Positions 32,734 through 43,491 of a stretch of 64,000 nt of DNA are shown here, in pieces. The first letter of the stretch is position 1. Each line of letters opens with the position of its first letter. The notes beneath the pieces were generated by a model that saw only the letters and a program-made list of their open reading frames with translations, was not told where the DNA came from and made no database searches. The position numbers and the translations under genes are program-made. Source of the stretch: Euphorbia lathyris (lineage: Eukaryota; Streptophyta; Magnoliopsida; Malpighiales; Euphorbiaceae); the NCBI RefSeq assembly GCF_963576675.1, contig NC_088913.1, forward strand, positions 25,313,001 through 25,377,000, read 5' to 3'.

Positions 32734-33832
32734 ATGTACACGTCAAACAAAAACATAAGCAAAAGTCATACAAAAGACAAAACTAATTAATATAGGCATG
32801 TGATAGTTTTTGTTTCATGTGTCACACACGGTACATATGTTTACCGACAAGTCAACATTAATTATTAAAATATTACAAAAAAAAAACATTAATTATTAAA
32901 AAACAAAATAATGCTTTCTTCTTATTTGAAATGTGATATACTGTATTATCCAAAATAATAATAGTGTAATTGAGGAAGTTAAAGTAGGGATGGCAACGGG
33001 TACTCTACACGCGGGTATCCGACACTACCCGATTCTAATGAGATTATCCGTACTCTTCTCATATGAAACGGATATGGGATTAAAATCATTACCCGTTAGG
33101 ATAATAGGACGGGTATGGGAAGACCCCTTAGGGTACCCAGTATCCGTTACCCGTTATAATTTTTTTATATATTAAAAAATATTATTGCGTTTTAGATGTT
33201 AGATGTTAGATGTGAGATTTGAACAACAACTTTTTATTTTTCAACCATTATGTTATACCACTAAGTTACTTTATTTTTATTCATGAAGGTTTAATTTGTT
33301 CAATTTCTAGATGGATGATTTATTAAATTTATATTTGTTAAATTTGTAAATTTTTTGTTTTATTTATTGATTTTTAACGGATAAAGGTACCCGTAAATAC
33401 CCGTGAATTAAATGGGACGGATATAAGATGCAAAACATATACCCGTTAGGGTGATGTGAATTAAAGGTACATATGTTTACCGACAAGTCAACATTAATTA
33501 TTAAAAAGCAAAATAATGCTTCCTTCTCATTTGAAATGTGAATGTATATATTGTATATCCAAAATAATAATAGTGTAATTGAGGAAGTTAAAGTAGCCAA
33601 ATTTTATATAATAAATTATAGTATGAGACCGTGAATTTACACTGCATTAATTGTATTTTATAAATATGGTTTAGTTTCATTTTGTAATCTCAACTCAATT
33701 AAGTTCAATCAAAAAAAAAATTAGAAATAGTGTTCATTTTTTTTATTATGTTCTACTAATTGGTATAAAATATTATTTATACTCTACAATTAATTAATTA
33801 ATTGCTTCTCTTGAATTGTCCAATGAAAAACA
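32734..33832 (+). repeat. copia C 5' LTR with internal insertion
   Basis: The LTR sequence runs 32734-32985, is then interrupted, and continues after a repeated block at 33466-33597 to about 33832. The block ggtacatatgtttaccgac...gaggaagttaaagtag occurs on both sides of the interruption (32831-32985 and 33466-33597), so about 150 bp of LTR was duplicated around the inserted GGGTA-rich element. Confidence 0.7.
32986..33460 (+). mobile_element. GGGTA-rich element (hAT-like) inside the copia C 5' LTR
   Basis: Begins ggatggcaacgggtac, ends with cccgttagggtgatg, and has GGGTA/TACCC-rich ends flanking an AT-rich middle. The left ~185 bp align with 4118-4285 (opposite strand). Absent from the 3' LTR of the same element. 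Confidence 0.55.
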
Positions 33833-33834
33833 AG

Positions 33835-33846
33835 TAGTATCAGAGA
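33835..33846 (+). other. copia C primer binding site, decayed
   Basis: tagtatcagaga differs at two positions from the initiator Met-tRNA complement tggtatcagagc. It lies just inside the 5' LTR end. Confidence 0.65.
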
Positions 33847-33857
33847 TTAGTCGATGA

Positions 33858-34922
33858 AATGTCAAAATTTTCCCTTTTTTCCAAATACCCAAACCCAACA
33901 AAAATAATTTTTTCTCTCCCTGTTGCCCTAATTTTTAACGGTGAAAAGTATGATTTTTGGAGCATCAATTTTAGAACGATACTACATACTTCAAATTTAT
34001 AAGATATTATAGAACAAGGAATGCCACAAATTTCTCCATCGGCAGAAGCAGAAAAGGCATCATTAGATTCATCATGTGACTCTGACACCAAAATCAACTC
34101 CAAAAATAGTCATCAGTTCCAAGTCTATTCCAGATCAGCAAAAAGAATTGATCCAGAAGGATGCATGCACTAGCAAAAATTCACAATGTTGTTGCAAATT
34201 CAGTTTTCCCAAAAATCATAAATGTCACAATGGCTAAACAAGCTTGGAAAATATTGAGACGTGTATTTCAAGGCACAGCCAAAGTTCGCAACATCAAGCT
34301 CCAAACTCTTCAAAGATATTTTGAGAACCTTAAAATGAAAGATGGTGAAGGTATCAAAATCTACTCATCAAGAGTTAATGAAGTTGTGAACCAGATACGA
34401 GCTTATGGAGTAGATATTACTGATCAAAGAGTTATTCAAGAACTCTTGATTACACTAATTGAAAAATTCGATTTAGTTGTTAGCATTGTCGAATCTAGTG
34501 ATCTTTCCAAACATCAGTCACCGAAGTACTTGGCACTTTACAAGCTCATGAAGAAAGAATATTTAGACGAGCATAAATTCATTCCGATGGAGCTTTGCAA
34601 TCAAGGCACAAAAATAAATCTTCTTTCAGATCAAAAAATAAAATTAAAGGAAAAGAGGCCAAAGTTCGGAAAATACTTGGAGATCCAAAGATGGAAACTT
34701 CCTCCTTATGAAAGCATATGTCAATTGACAAACCACTTGGAAAAAAATTGTTGGAAGAAAGGAAAGCCCAATGCAATTATTGTCAAAAATTCGATCACAC
34801 TGAAAATGATTGCAGAAATAAGCCACAAGAGCAAGCTGCAACTATTTAGGAGACTTGAGATGGAGAAAATTATTTGTTCGTCGCTTGTTAAACTGTTGCA
34901 GAAAATAAAGATATGTGGTTAA
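33858..34922 (+). pseudogene. copia C gag
   Basis: MSKFSLFSKYPNPTK starts the frame near 33858. NGEKYDFWSI and, after stops and a frame change, AKQAWKILRRVFQGTAKVRN and YSSRVNEVVNQIRAYG are landmarks of the copia UBN2 gag. A CCHC knuckle (CNYCQKFDHTENDC, 34769-34815) reads in another frame from the main open part, so gag is at least twice frameshifted. Confidence 0.75.
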
Positions 34923-36497
34923 TAGACAGTGGGTGCACTAACCATATGTTTAAAGATCCGCACATCTTCACCAAACTGGATGAATCTGTTCAAGTTCCAA
35001 TTATGATAGGAAATGGACTTGTTGTAACATTTGAAGGGAAAGGAAGGTTCGCCATCAACACGAAGAAGGGAACAAGACTAATAAATGATGTCTTCTTTAT
35101 TCCTAGGTGGAGTCAAAATTTGCCGAGTGTGCCACAAATGATGCTTAATGGTTTGCACTTTGAAGGTAACACTTGTGCAATTTATGATTCTTAACAAGGA
35201 AAGATTGTAACGGCCCGGTCTAAAATGGGTGGCGCTGGGGTAGAAGGCTTGAGCAAGGAGCGATCCTAAGGGATGGTGATGGGGGAAGGAATGACTAAAT
35301 CCCATATCCAAAATGGAGAGGAGTGATTGAAGCTTATTAGTAAGATGAGAATCCAATGCATGCATATGCGTTTTTAAGCCGTGAGGCCCAGGGTGTTGGA
35401 TTTATTCCGCAAAGGATAATATTTACATGGTAATAGGCAAGAATTTTACAATTGGTATCAAAGCTAACTCTTCACATACGATGTGTGGTTCGGGGATGAA
35501 CCAGGCAGAAACTGGTGGGCCTGTAATGACCCGGTCCAGAGTGGGTGGCGCCGGGGTAGAAGGCCTTAGCAAGGAGCGCCCTAAGGGATATCGATGGGGG
35601 TAGGAATGAACTAAATCCAACATTGAACATGGAGAGATAGTGAATGAGGCTTATTAGTAAAATATGAATTAATGCATGCAAATGGGTTTTAAAGCCGTGA
35701 GGCCTAAGGTGTTGGATTTGGGCCAAAGCGGATAATATTTACATTGTATTAGGCAACGATATTACAAAGATAGTACGTGTAAAGATAGAGAACAAATAAT
35801 TTCCTATTACATGGGAAAGTATAGCTACGACAATAATGAAAGCTCAAAATGAAGCTGTCAATTTGCTTTAGCATAAAAGGTTCGGATACAACAATCTTCA
35901 AAGTTTGAAGCTAGTCTCTCAATAGAACATGGTGAGAGATCTACCTATAAACTCTGACTGCACTAGAGTTTGCAATGGTTGTCAATTAGGAAAACTGAAT
36001 CATCATTCATTTCCTACAAGAGAGGCTTGGAGAGCAAAGGAGAAGCTTCAATTGGTACACATAAACACCTGCAGGTCAATGAGGACTCTATCACTTGACA
36101 ATAGTAAATATTTCAGCTTGTTTATAGATGATTATTCAAAAATGACTTGGGTCTATTTCATGAAAGATAGATCTGAGGTTTTGAAGATCTTCTAGTTTTA
36201 AAAATCTGGGCAAAAACCAAAGCGGAGACAAAATTGAAGACAATCAGAATTGATCATGGCAAGGAGTACACATCCACACAGTTCAAAATGTTTTGTGACA
36301 AAGAAGTTATTCATCAACAACTCACTACATGGTATACTCCTCAGCAGAATGGCGTTTCAGAATGGAAGAACAGAGCTGTAATAGAGATGGTCAGATCTAT
36401 GTTAAAAGATAAAGATACGCCTAACAAGTTTTGGGCAGAATCAGTTTATACTACTGTTTATCTTCAAAATCGTAGGACTATAAAACGGTTTTGCTGA
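34913..36497 (+). pseudogene. copia C protease and integrase, split by a TRIM element
   Basis: The protease reads MWLIDSGCTNHMFKD (DSG motif). A stop at 35194 and the TRIM (35206-35766) interrupt it. Downstream, NLLWHKRFGYNNLQ and CNGCQLGKLNHHSFP are the integrase zinc-binding block, LFIDDYSKMTWVYFMKDRS and RIDHGKEYTSTQFK the catalytic core, and QQNGVSEWKNRAVIEMVRSM the Glu block (the usual GVSER is GVSEW). Several stops. Confidence 0.75.
35206..35766 (+). mobile_element. TRIM element (miniature LTR retrotransposon), 561 bp
   Basis: Two 245-bp direct repeats, 35206-35450 and 35522-35766, both start TGTAA and end TTACA and are clearly similar. They enclose only 71 bp, which contain a primer binding site-like word, tggtatcaaagc, at 35453-35464. 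A perfect 5-bp target duplication, aagat, flanks the element (35201-35205 and 35767-35771). No coding capacity. When it is left out, the copia C protease-integrase linker reads straight through the site, so it inserted into copia C. Confidence 0.92.
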
Positions 36498-38509
36498 GAA
36501 AAGAGACAAGCGAGAAGCAAAAGCTGAAAAAGGAATCTTTGTTGGTTACAGTTCTCAATCCAAAGGCTATAAAATATACAACTTGGAGACATAAAACGTT
36601 GTTATTAGCAGATACTTCAATTTGGATGAATAAGCTTTTTGGATTGGCAATAGAACAACGAAGAAAAGAGACTAGTGAACATTCCATCATTTTAACAAAG
36701 TACTCAACCAAAACAAGATCAACTGCAAGAGGAGCCACGTCAGGATTCAAGTGATTATGATTATTGTCCAAACAATTCAAAATCATCGACAAGTTCCTCA
36801 ATAAGGACAAGACTCTTAATGGATCTCTTAAAAAAGTGATTATTATTATCCAACCAATTCAGATTCAAGTGTTGTCATAGAGATTCGTAATCCTTAGAAT
36901 CTACACAAAGAAGGACATACTCTTAACAGATCTCTATAACAATAACAATGAAGTTGTAAAATCTTGTAATTATGTTTCATTTGAACCAAAATGTTTTGAA
37001 GAAGCAACTTAACATAGTGAATGAAGGCTTGTAACGAAGAAGGAGATATGGATGATCGACAAGGATCAGACTTGGGAGCTAGTTGAAAAACCACCATACA
37101 AAGATGTTATTGGCGTTAAGTGTATTTTCAAAACCAATTGAACCCCGGTTACTCAATGTAGAAGCACAAGGCTAGATTGGTCAGAAAAGAATACTCAAAA
37201 CAATTTGGAGTCGACTACAACGAAACATTTTCTCTTGTCTCAAGCCAAGATACAGTTTGTACTATTCTTGCACTAGCAGCACAAAAGACGTAGAAGGTTT
37301 ATCAGCTTGATGTGAAGTCAGCTTTTCTCAATGGGGTTTTCAAAAAAGAAATCTATTTTGACCAACCTATAAGTTTTATTGTTGGGAAATATGAAAATAA
37401 TGTATTAAGGCTCAAAAAGGCCTTGTATGGTCTCAAACAAGCCCCGAGAGCCTGGTACAACAGAATCGATGCCTACTGCAGTGAATAAGGCTTCAAGAAA
37501 AGTCTGAGTGAGTATATCTTTTTATATAAAGGCTGATAAAAAAATTCAAATATCATCATTGTTTCTCTTTACGTTGATGATTTGATCGTGACAGACAACA
37601 ATCCATCCTTAATCTCTAAACTCATAGACGAGATGAAAAAGATTTTCGAGATGACAGATTTGGGCTTGATGAATTATTTCCTTGTCATTGAAATTATTCA
37701 AAGTGCTGAAGAAAATTTTCTCTGTTAGAAGTTATGCAAACAATCTCTCAAAAAATTCAAGATGGAGAATTTCAAGTCAATAACTACACCTCTAGTCAAT
37801 AATGAAAATTTGACTCAGGAAGATGGTTCACCTCCAGCAAATCGAAGGCAATACAGAAGTATCTTATATCTATTAGATCATATATCATGTTCTCTACAAG
37901 CTTATTAATTATCACGGTTTATGGAGAATCCAAGTCAAATTCATTTGACAGTAGTAAAACGAGTGCTAAGATACATCAAAGGCCATGTTGACTTTGGAAT
38001 CTAATACAAACAAATGAAATTTTTTGAACTAATCAGTTTTTTCGACAGTGATTGGGAAGGTTCATAACATGACATAAAAAGTACGCCCGGTTACAATTTA
38101 GTCTCAGTAGCGGAGTACTTTCATAGATCTCACAGAAATAAAACACCGTCATGCATTCAACTACAAAAGCTGAATATATTGCAACATGTTCAGCGGTTAA
38201 TCAAGCGATATGGGTGAGAAGAATTTTATCCCACAAATGTGGGAAGTGCAGAACCATCTGATAAAAATATTTTGTGATAGCATGTTTGCAATTGTCATTG
38301 CTAAAAATTTATTCTAGCACTAAAAAATGAAGCACATCAAAATCAAGTTTCATTTTATTCGTGAAGGTGAAATTAATCTGATTCATTACAATAGTAAAAA
38401 TCAGATTGTCGATATTTTTACGAAGGCTGTACTGAAAAATAAATTTGAGTTCCTACGAGCTAAACTTGGTGTTTATGGACAAGACATCAAGGATAAGTGT
38501 TCAAAATGA
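36498..38509 (+). pseudogene. copia C reverse transcriptase and RNase H, heavily decayed
   Basis: Landmarks in changing frames: WELVEKPPYKDVIGVKC (37075), [19 protein letters not shown] (37300), [20 protein letters not shown] (37405), SLYVDDLIV (catalytic YVDD, 37570), MTDLGLMNYFL (37650) and VLRYIKGHVDFGI (37960). The RNase H end is FTKAVLKNKFEFLRAKLGV (38415-38475). More than ten stops or frame changes lie between 36498 and 38509. Confidence 0.8.
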
Positions 38510-38511
38510 TG

Positions 38512-38826
38512 TGTCTGTCAAACAAAAAACACAAACAAAAATCATTAATAAAAAAGACAAAAATAACAAATAAGAAATAATATATATACAGTAAAACCTC
38601 TATATAGGAATACACTTGGGACCGGGCTATTTGTATAACAATTGGGAGGTTATTACTAAATAGAGTTTAGTATAATAAAAAATTTCAACACATAAAATTT
38701 TAAATTTGCTCGATACTTGGCTAAGATTATCATAGGCATGCATGGTTTATATATAATGTCTGTGTTTCCAACTCATAGATAATTTCAATAGTTTTTTTTT
38801 AATATTTTATAATTTAGTTTGAATTC

Positions 38827-38874
<48 letters not shown>

Positions 38875-39022
38875 TTACTATATAGAGGTATAGTTTCTAA
38901 AGGTGGGACTTGAAAAGTGTATAACAAATAACGTTTGAGAGGTTATTCCTATTTATAACTGGCCCAAGCTGGGACCGAATTTTTTTTATAACAAAATAGA
39001 GGTTATTCCTATATAGAGATTT

Positions 39023-39057
<35 letters not shown>

Positions 39058-39452
39058 TAAAAATTAGCATGCGATCCTTTTTTGTTCATATATCACATGC
39101 ATACATATGTGTCGGGAATTCAACACTAATTATTAAAAAAATTTAATACTTTGGTTTAATTTGAAATGTGAATGTGCATATTAATATTGTATGAAAAATA
39201 AGAGTGCAATTGAGGAAGTCAGCCGAATTTTGTATAGTAAATTACGCGTATTAGACACTGTATTTACACTGTATTATATTCTATAAATATGATTTTGTTT
39301 GATTTTGTAATCTTAATTCAATTAAGTTCAATGAAAAAAGTTTTGGAAATAATTTTATTTTCTTTTTAAGTCCATATTAATTCTTACAAAATAGTATTTA
39401 TACTATGCGATTAATTAATTGCTTTCGTTAAATTGTCACACTATTTCCAACA
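38512..39452 (+). repeat. copia C 3' LTR with MITE insertion
   Basis: Starts tgatgtgtctgtcaaac, directly after the RNase H end. It continues to 38587, is interrupted by a MITE and AT repeats, and resumes near 39052 (cacatgcatacatatgtgtc) to about 39452. It aligns with the 5' LTR over its whole uninterrupted length. Confidence 0.7.
38588..39028. mobile_element. MITE in the copia C 3' LTR, 441 bp
   Basis: The ends read inward acagtaaaacctctatatag and atagtaaaatctctatatag, about 25 bp terminal inverted repeats, and the wider arms share further taacaa..gaggttattcc words. The target is TA-rich, so the duplication cannot be measured. An internal (ta)n run lies at about 38829-38870. The element is absent from the 5' LTR. 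Confidence 0.7.
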
Positions 39453-40429
39453 TTTAACCATTAATTGCACCTCGCAATAAGTTATAGCTACTTTAATTGG
39501 GACATCCTTAATAATAGCAGGGTAGATCCAGCTAAAGCAGTTGGAGGAAAAGGACTTAAATGAAAAAATAACTAATAAGGAAATTATATTTTTATTAAAG
39601 AGGATAGAAGTACAACAATATGGAAGAGGTTTTGTAGTGCACTCTCAACTCACTCTTTTTATTATGTTCTGTTGAAAAGCTAAAACAAACTCTATTTATA
39701 GTGTTTAATTTCGGACACCATAACAATTACATGAAAAACCATAATTAGCAACTAAAATTTAAAATCATAGTGAGAATTGATTGGAATATTGCAACTTATG
39801 TGGTTGCAAAGGATTATATTTAGTTGAAAGGTGATGATTAGATGTGTGAAATGTGTTTGAGAAAACAAACATGGTTGGAGAGTTGTAATGGTTACAAAAA
39901 TTACCACCACATAGGTTGCTAGATACATAGTTTGGTTGCAAATATTACCAAATATATTGGCGCCAAAGTTGTCGCCACTTACTATAGAGTAAGTAAAAAA
40001 ATAAAGTAAAAAGTAAAAATATAAATTTCACATGTTACTCTTTGATCATCACTGTTAATCTTCATTAGTAAATTATGAATTGTTGAATAATTAACATTTG
40101 TCTTGTCTCTTCTCTGTCCATCTTCTCTTGAAACGCTCTCCATAGTTTTACTGTCTTCTCCATGGTTCCTCACCTAAAATTGGCTAGGTTTCATCTTGAA
40201 AATCAAATGCATAAGGCTTTACTTGCTTCTCTATGATTATTAGCTAGTCCGTTAAGATTTTCTAGCCGAACATTTTCTCTCAATCCCTTAATTGTTGCCT
40301 AGGCCGCACTTTTGAGTTTTCAACCTAACATGCGATTTTTTCTTTTATTTTGCCTAGATTAATCTAACATGCTATTTTTTCATTTTTACACATGATAGAG
40401 CCTTAGCCGGTCTTGGTTGATGGGATCGG
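39453..40429. other. spacer between copia C and a gypsy remnant
   Basis: No gene recognised. It may include untranslated or LTR sequence of the gypsy remnant to the right, but no terminal repeats were found. Confidence 0.3.
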
Positions 40430-40960
40430 TGAATTCATCACCATCCATGTCCATGATCTTCATAGGTCCTCATGACATAACTCTTTTGACGACGAAAGGA
40501 CCTTCCTAGTTGGGCTTGAATTTTCAGCTGACATCGACATTGGCTGGGCAAAGTAGCTTTAGTACCCAGTTTTAAGTGCCATTTTCTAAAGATGGACTTT
40601 TTGATTGAATGCATGGGCCACGCGCCTTTGGTACATTTACTAGTATCCAAAGCTTTTAGCCTATTCTCATTAATAAGTCCTAGTTGATCGTAACGAGCAT
40701 GCAACCATTGAGCTTCAGGGATCTGTGCTTCGGTGAGTATTCTCAATGATTGCACCTTCATCTCTATAGGTAGGGCTGCTTCCATGACATACTTGTTCTG
40801 TAACCCTAAAGTGTGAAAGGTAGCTTATCCGCCCAATCACAGCAAGTCTCCATCGTCTTCCACAAAATACTCTTGATTGGCTTATTGGCAGCTTCTACTA
40901 CCCTATTAGCTTGTGGCCTATAAGGTGACGACTTATGATGGTTTGAATAGCTCCTTTAAA
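40430..40960 (-). pseudogene. Tat-type gypsy integrase C-terminal remnant
   Basis: On the minus strand: ANKPIKSILWKTMETCCDWA and a stop, then a frame change near 40790 into MEAALPIEMKVQSLRILTEA, HARYDQLGLINENRLKALD. The pattern GMEAVLPIEV...SLR followed by RLDQLNLIEEKRLKAL is characteristic of the plant Tat/Athila-side gypsy integrases after the catalytic core. The core motifs are not present. Confidence 0.7.
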
Positions 40961-41159
40961 AGAAAGATAAAAGACCATAAAGTCCTCACTAGCGTTACAT
41001 CTCATAACCAATGAAGTAGGGGTAAGGTGGGGTAGAAAGTATAAATGGAAAAGCAGTAAATTAATAAGCTTTAATGGTAAAATAGTAATAACAAAATGGC
41101 AAAACTGTAATTAGAATGATGCAAGATTATGGCAGGTTTGTCTCCTTGGTGAAGAAGCA

Positions 41160-41445
41160 ATCCTACACGGCGTGTGGTCTTTCTGACACGTCGGGTGGAT
41201 AAAAGTTCAAACAGCTTATACGGTCATAGATATAGTCTTCGATGGTCTTCTCAAAATGGTCACACGGCGTGTGAGGAAAGCTACACGCCGTGTGAATTGT
41301 CATAAAAGTTCCAGGAGCTTCAGCAAGCCATCCACAGGTTGTGTGGCCCTTGGAGACGCCGCGTGGATCAATGCTCATGCCCTCCTTCATTTAGTACTCC
41401 ACTCACATGACGTGTTGCTAATGTTGCACGCCGTATGAGACCTTC
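41160..41445. repeat. palindrome-rich CACACGGCGTGTG tract
   Basis: The words cacggcgtgtgg, cacacggcgtgtg, cacgccgtgtg, cgccgcgtgg and gcacgccgtatg recur roughly every 50-60 bp, most in facing or self-complementary form. A weaker set of linker words lies between them (aaagttc, ggtcttc). Similar in style, not in exact word, to the tracts at 30487-30670 and 51963-52105. Confidence 0.65.
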
Positions 41446-41836
41446 CTCTCTTGTGGCTTGTATTTTTTGAAGGAGATACCCGCATCACAAAGTCATGGAG
41501 TTCATATGATTATTTTTTTTTGTTAATTTAACAAAATTAATTAATGAATGTCATTCATTGATTTTGTTTATTTTATTTTTTAATTAAATTATTACTTTTT
41601 TAATTTTATGGACAATAGTCATTTAATTTGAACAGTCCTCCTTGATTTATTTCTCATAAACACAAAGTTTGGCTCGTAGGAACTCATATTTATTTTTCGG
41701 TAATGCCTTCATAAAAATATTTAGCAATTTGATTTTCATTACTGTAGTGAATTAGATTAACGTTGCTATCATTTTCTTCGGGATGACGGTTTTGAACTAT
41801 CGTCCCAAAGGGTATTCGACGTAGTGATGAAGAGAC
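41446..41836. other. AT-rich spacer left of copia D
   Basis: No gene seen. Confidence 0.3.
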
Positions 41837-42117
41837 TGTTAAATAATATAACTAAACTTAATTTATTAAGATGGTCAAATAAGAATTGTGATGTTGGAAA
41901 ATTATCAAAAAAAGACCAGGAACCTTAATTCATGCAAGTAATAAATGTGATAAAAAAAATAAGAGGTGAATTATGTGGAAGATGGTTTGTGGAGTTGAAC
42001 TAATTGTGGCTAATTTTTGTCCAAGTCTATGTCAAATTAAATATCAAAATTTGTGGTGTATTTTGTCAAAGTGATGTCAGTGTATTTGAGTATATATATA
42101 TATATATTATATATATA
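41837..42117 (+). repeat. copia D 5' LTR, truncated
   Basis: About 280 bp that match 45007-45285 closely (same order of words: ttaatttattaagatggtca, gtggaagatggtttgtggag, ccaagt-tatgtcaaattaaa). The match stops in an (at)n run at 42091-42115. Confidence 0.85.
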
Positions 42118-43418
42118 GGAAAGATCTACAGTGGTGGCAATGGGGTCAAAGTGATGTCACTGTATCTGTTCGCGGTAATGTTGTATTTGGAGATTCTTCC
42201 AATATTCCTATTACAGGCAAAGGAACCATTCTTATTCGGCTCAAAAATGGCATTCACCAGTTTATTGATACTGTTTATTATGTTCCTAACATGGTGGACC
42301 AGAAACTACTCCAGTTGAATGAGAAAAAGGAGTTGATTACACGAGTACCCATGGCGAAAAACAGAATGTTCACAATTAACCTTCAGACGGACGTGGCCAA
42401 ATGTTTGAAAGCTTGTATATAAAGTCCCCCTTAGCTTTGGCATCTACGGTATGTGCATCTCAATTTTAGAGGACTGAAGTTGTTGGGACAAAAGCAGATG
42501 GTAAACGCATTGCCTCACATTGACCAGCCTCATCAACTGTGTGAAGGATGTCTTGTTGGAACACAATTCAGAACCAGTTTTCCAAAGGAATCCATGTCAA
42601 GAGCAAAGACGCCGCTTGAGCTAGTTCACACAGACGTGTGTGGACCGATCACTCCACAGTCCCTAGGTAAAAATAAATATTTTCTACTTTTCATTGATGA
42701 TTATAGTAGAAAAACTTGGGTGTATTTTTTGAAAGAAAAATAAGAGGCGGTAAATACATATCCATCTCTTTCAAGCAATTTTGTGAAGAGCATGGAATTC
42801 GTCATTTCCTTTTAGTCCCCAGATCACCTCAGCAAAATGGCGTAGTCAAAGAACAGAACGGTGCTCAACATGGTGAGGAGCATGTTAAAAAGCAAAAATT
42901 TGTCGAAGGAGTTATGGGCCGAAGCAGTAGACTGTGATGTCTACCTATTTGGGATCAAACTCCACAAGAAGCATGGAGCGGAATAAAACCCAGTATTTCT
43001 CATTTGCGTGTTTTTGGCAGTGTTACTCATGTCCATGTACCGAATGAAGAACGCAAGAAGTCAGATGATAAAAGCAAGAAATACTTATTTGTGGGCTATT
43101 CAGAACATTCCAAAGGGTACAAAATGTTTGATCCTCAGACTCAGAAAATCATCATCAGCAGAGATATCACCATTGACGAAGAAGCAATTTGGGACTGGAC
43201 CAGTGAAAAAGAAAACAACTACAGTTTTTATCCTTTCATGGATGAAGACAAAGATCAGGAAGAACCAGCCACAGCCGTAGCCACAACACCAGCAACCAGT
43301 TCGACATCAGCAAGCTCATCCAGTTTTAGTTCGTCCTCAAGTGATGAAGACAGTTCAGATGAACATCCGCCCGGAAAGCCAAAAAATTCATACCTATTAA
43401 ATATCTCTATGATGTAAC
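42118..43418 (+). pseudogene. copia D protease end and integrase
   Basis: The left part gives ITGKGTILIRLKNGIHQFID and VYYVPNM (end of the protease/linker). The integrase follows with CEGCLVGTQFRTSFP, LVHTDVCGPITPQSLG, LLFIDDYSRKTWVYF. After frame changes near 42740-42780 come SPQQNGVVKEQN and FGSVTHVHVPNEERKKSDDK. The segment ends in a Ser/Thr-rich connector. The Asp-containing DNGGE-like strand is lost at a frame change (42740). Confidence 0.8.
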
Positions 43419-43491
43419 AAGAAATCTCAATGATGAATTAACTCTTTATTGTCATTTTGTTAATGATGAACCAACAGATCCAGAAGAAGCA

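Larger units (their letters stand above)
32734..39452 (+). mobile_element. Ty1/copia element C, full-length outline with nested insertions
   Basis: 5' LTR 32734-33832 (including an inserted element), primer binding site at 33835, gag, protease, integrase, reverse transcriptase and RNase H through 38509, and 3' LTR 38512-39452 (including a MITE). Without insertions both LTRs are close to 480 bp. Matching LTR landmarks are tgatgt...gtcaaacaaaaa (start), gaggaagt-agcc-aattt-tata (middle) and attaattaattgctt (end). A TRIM element is nested at 35206-35766. The coding part is riddled with stops; the element is old. A target duplication was not identified. Confidence 0.75.
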
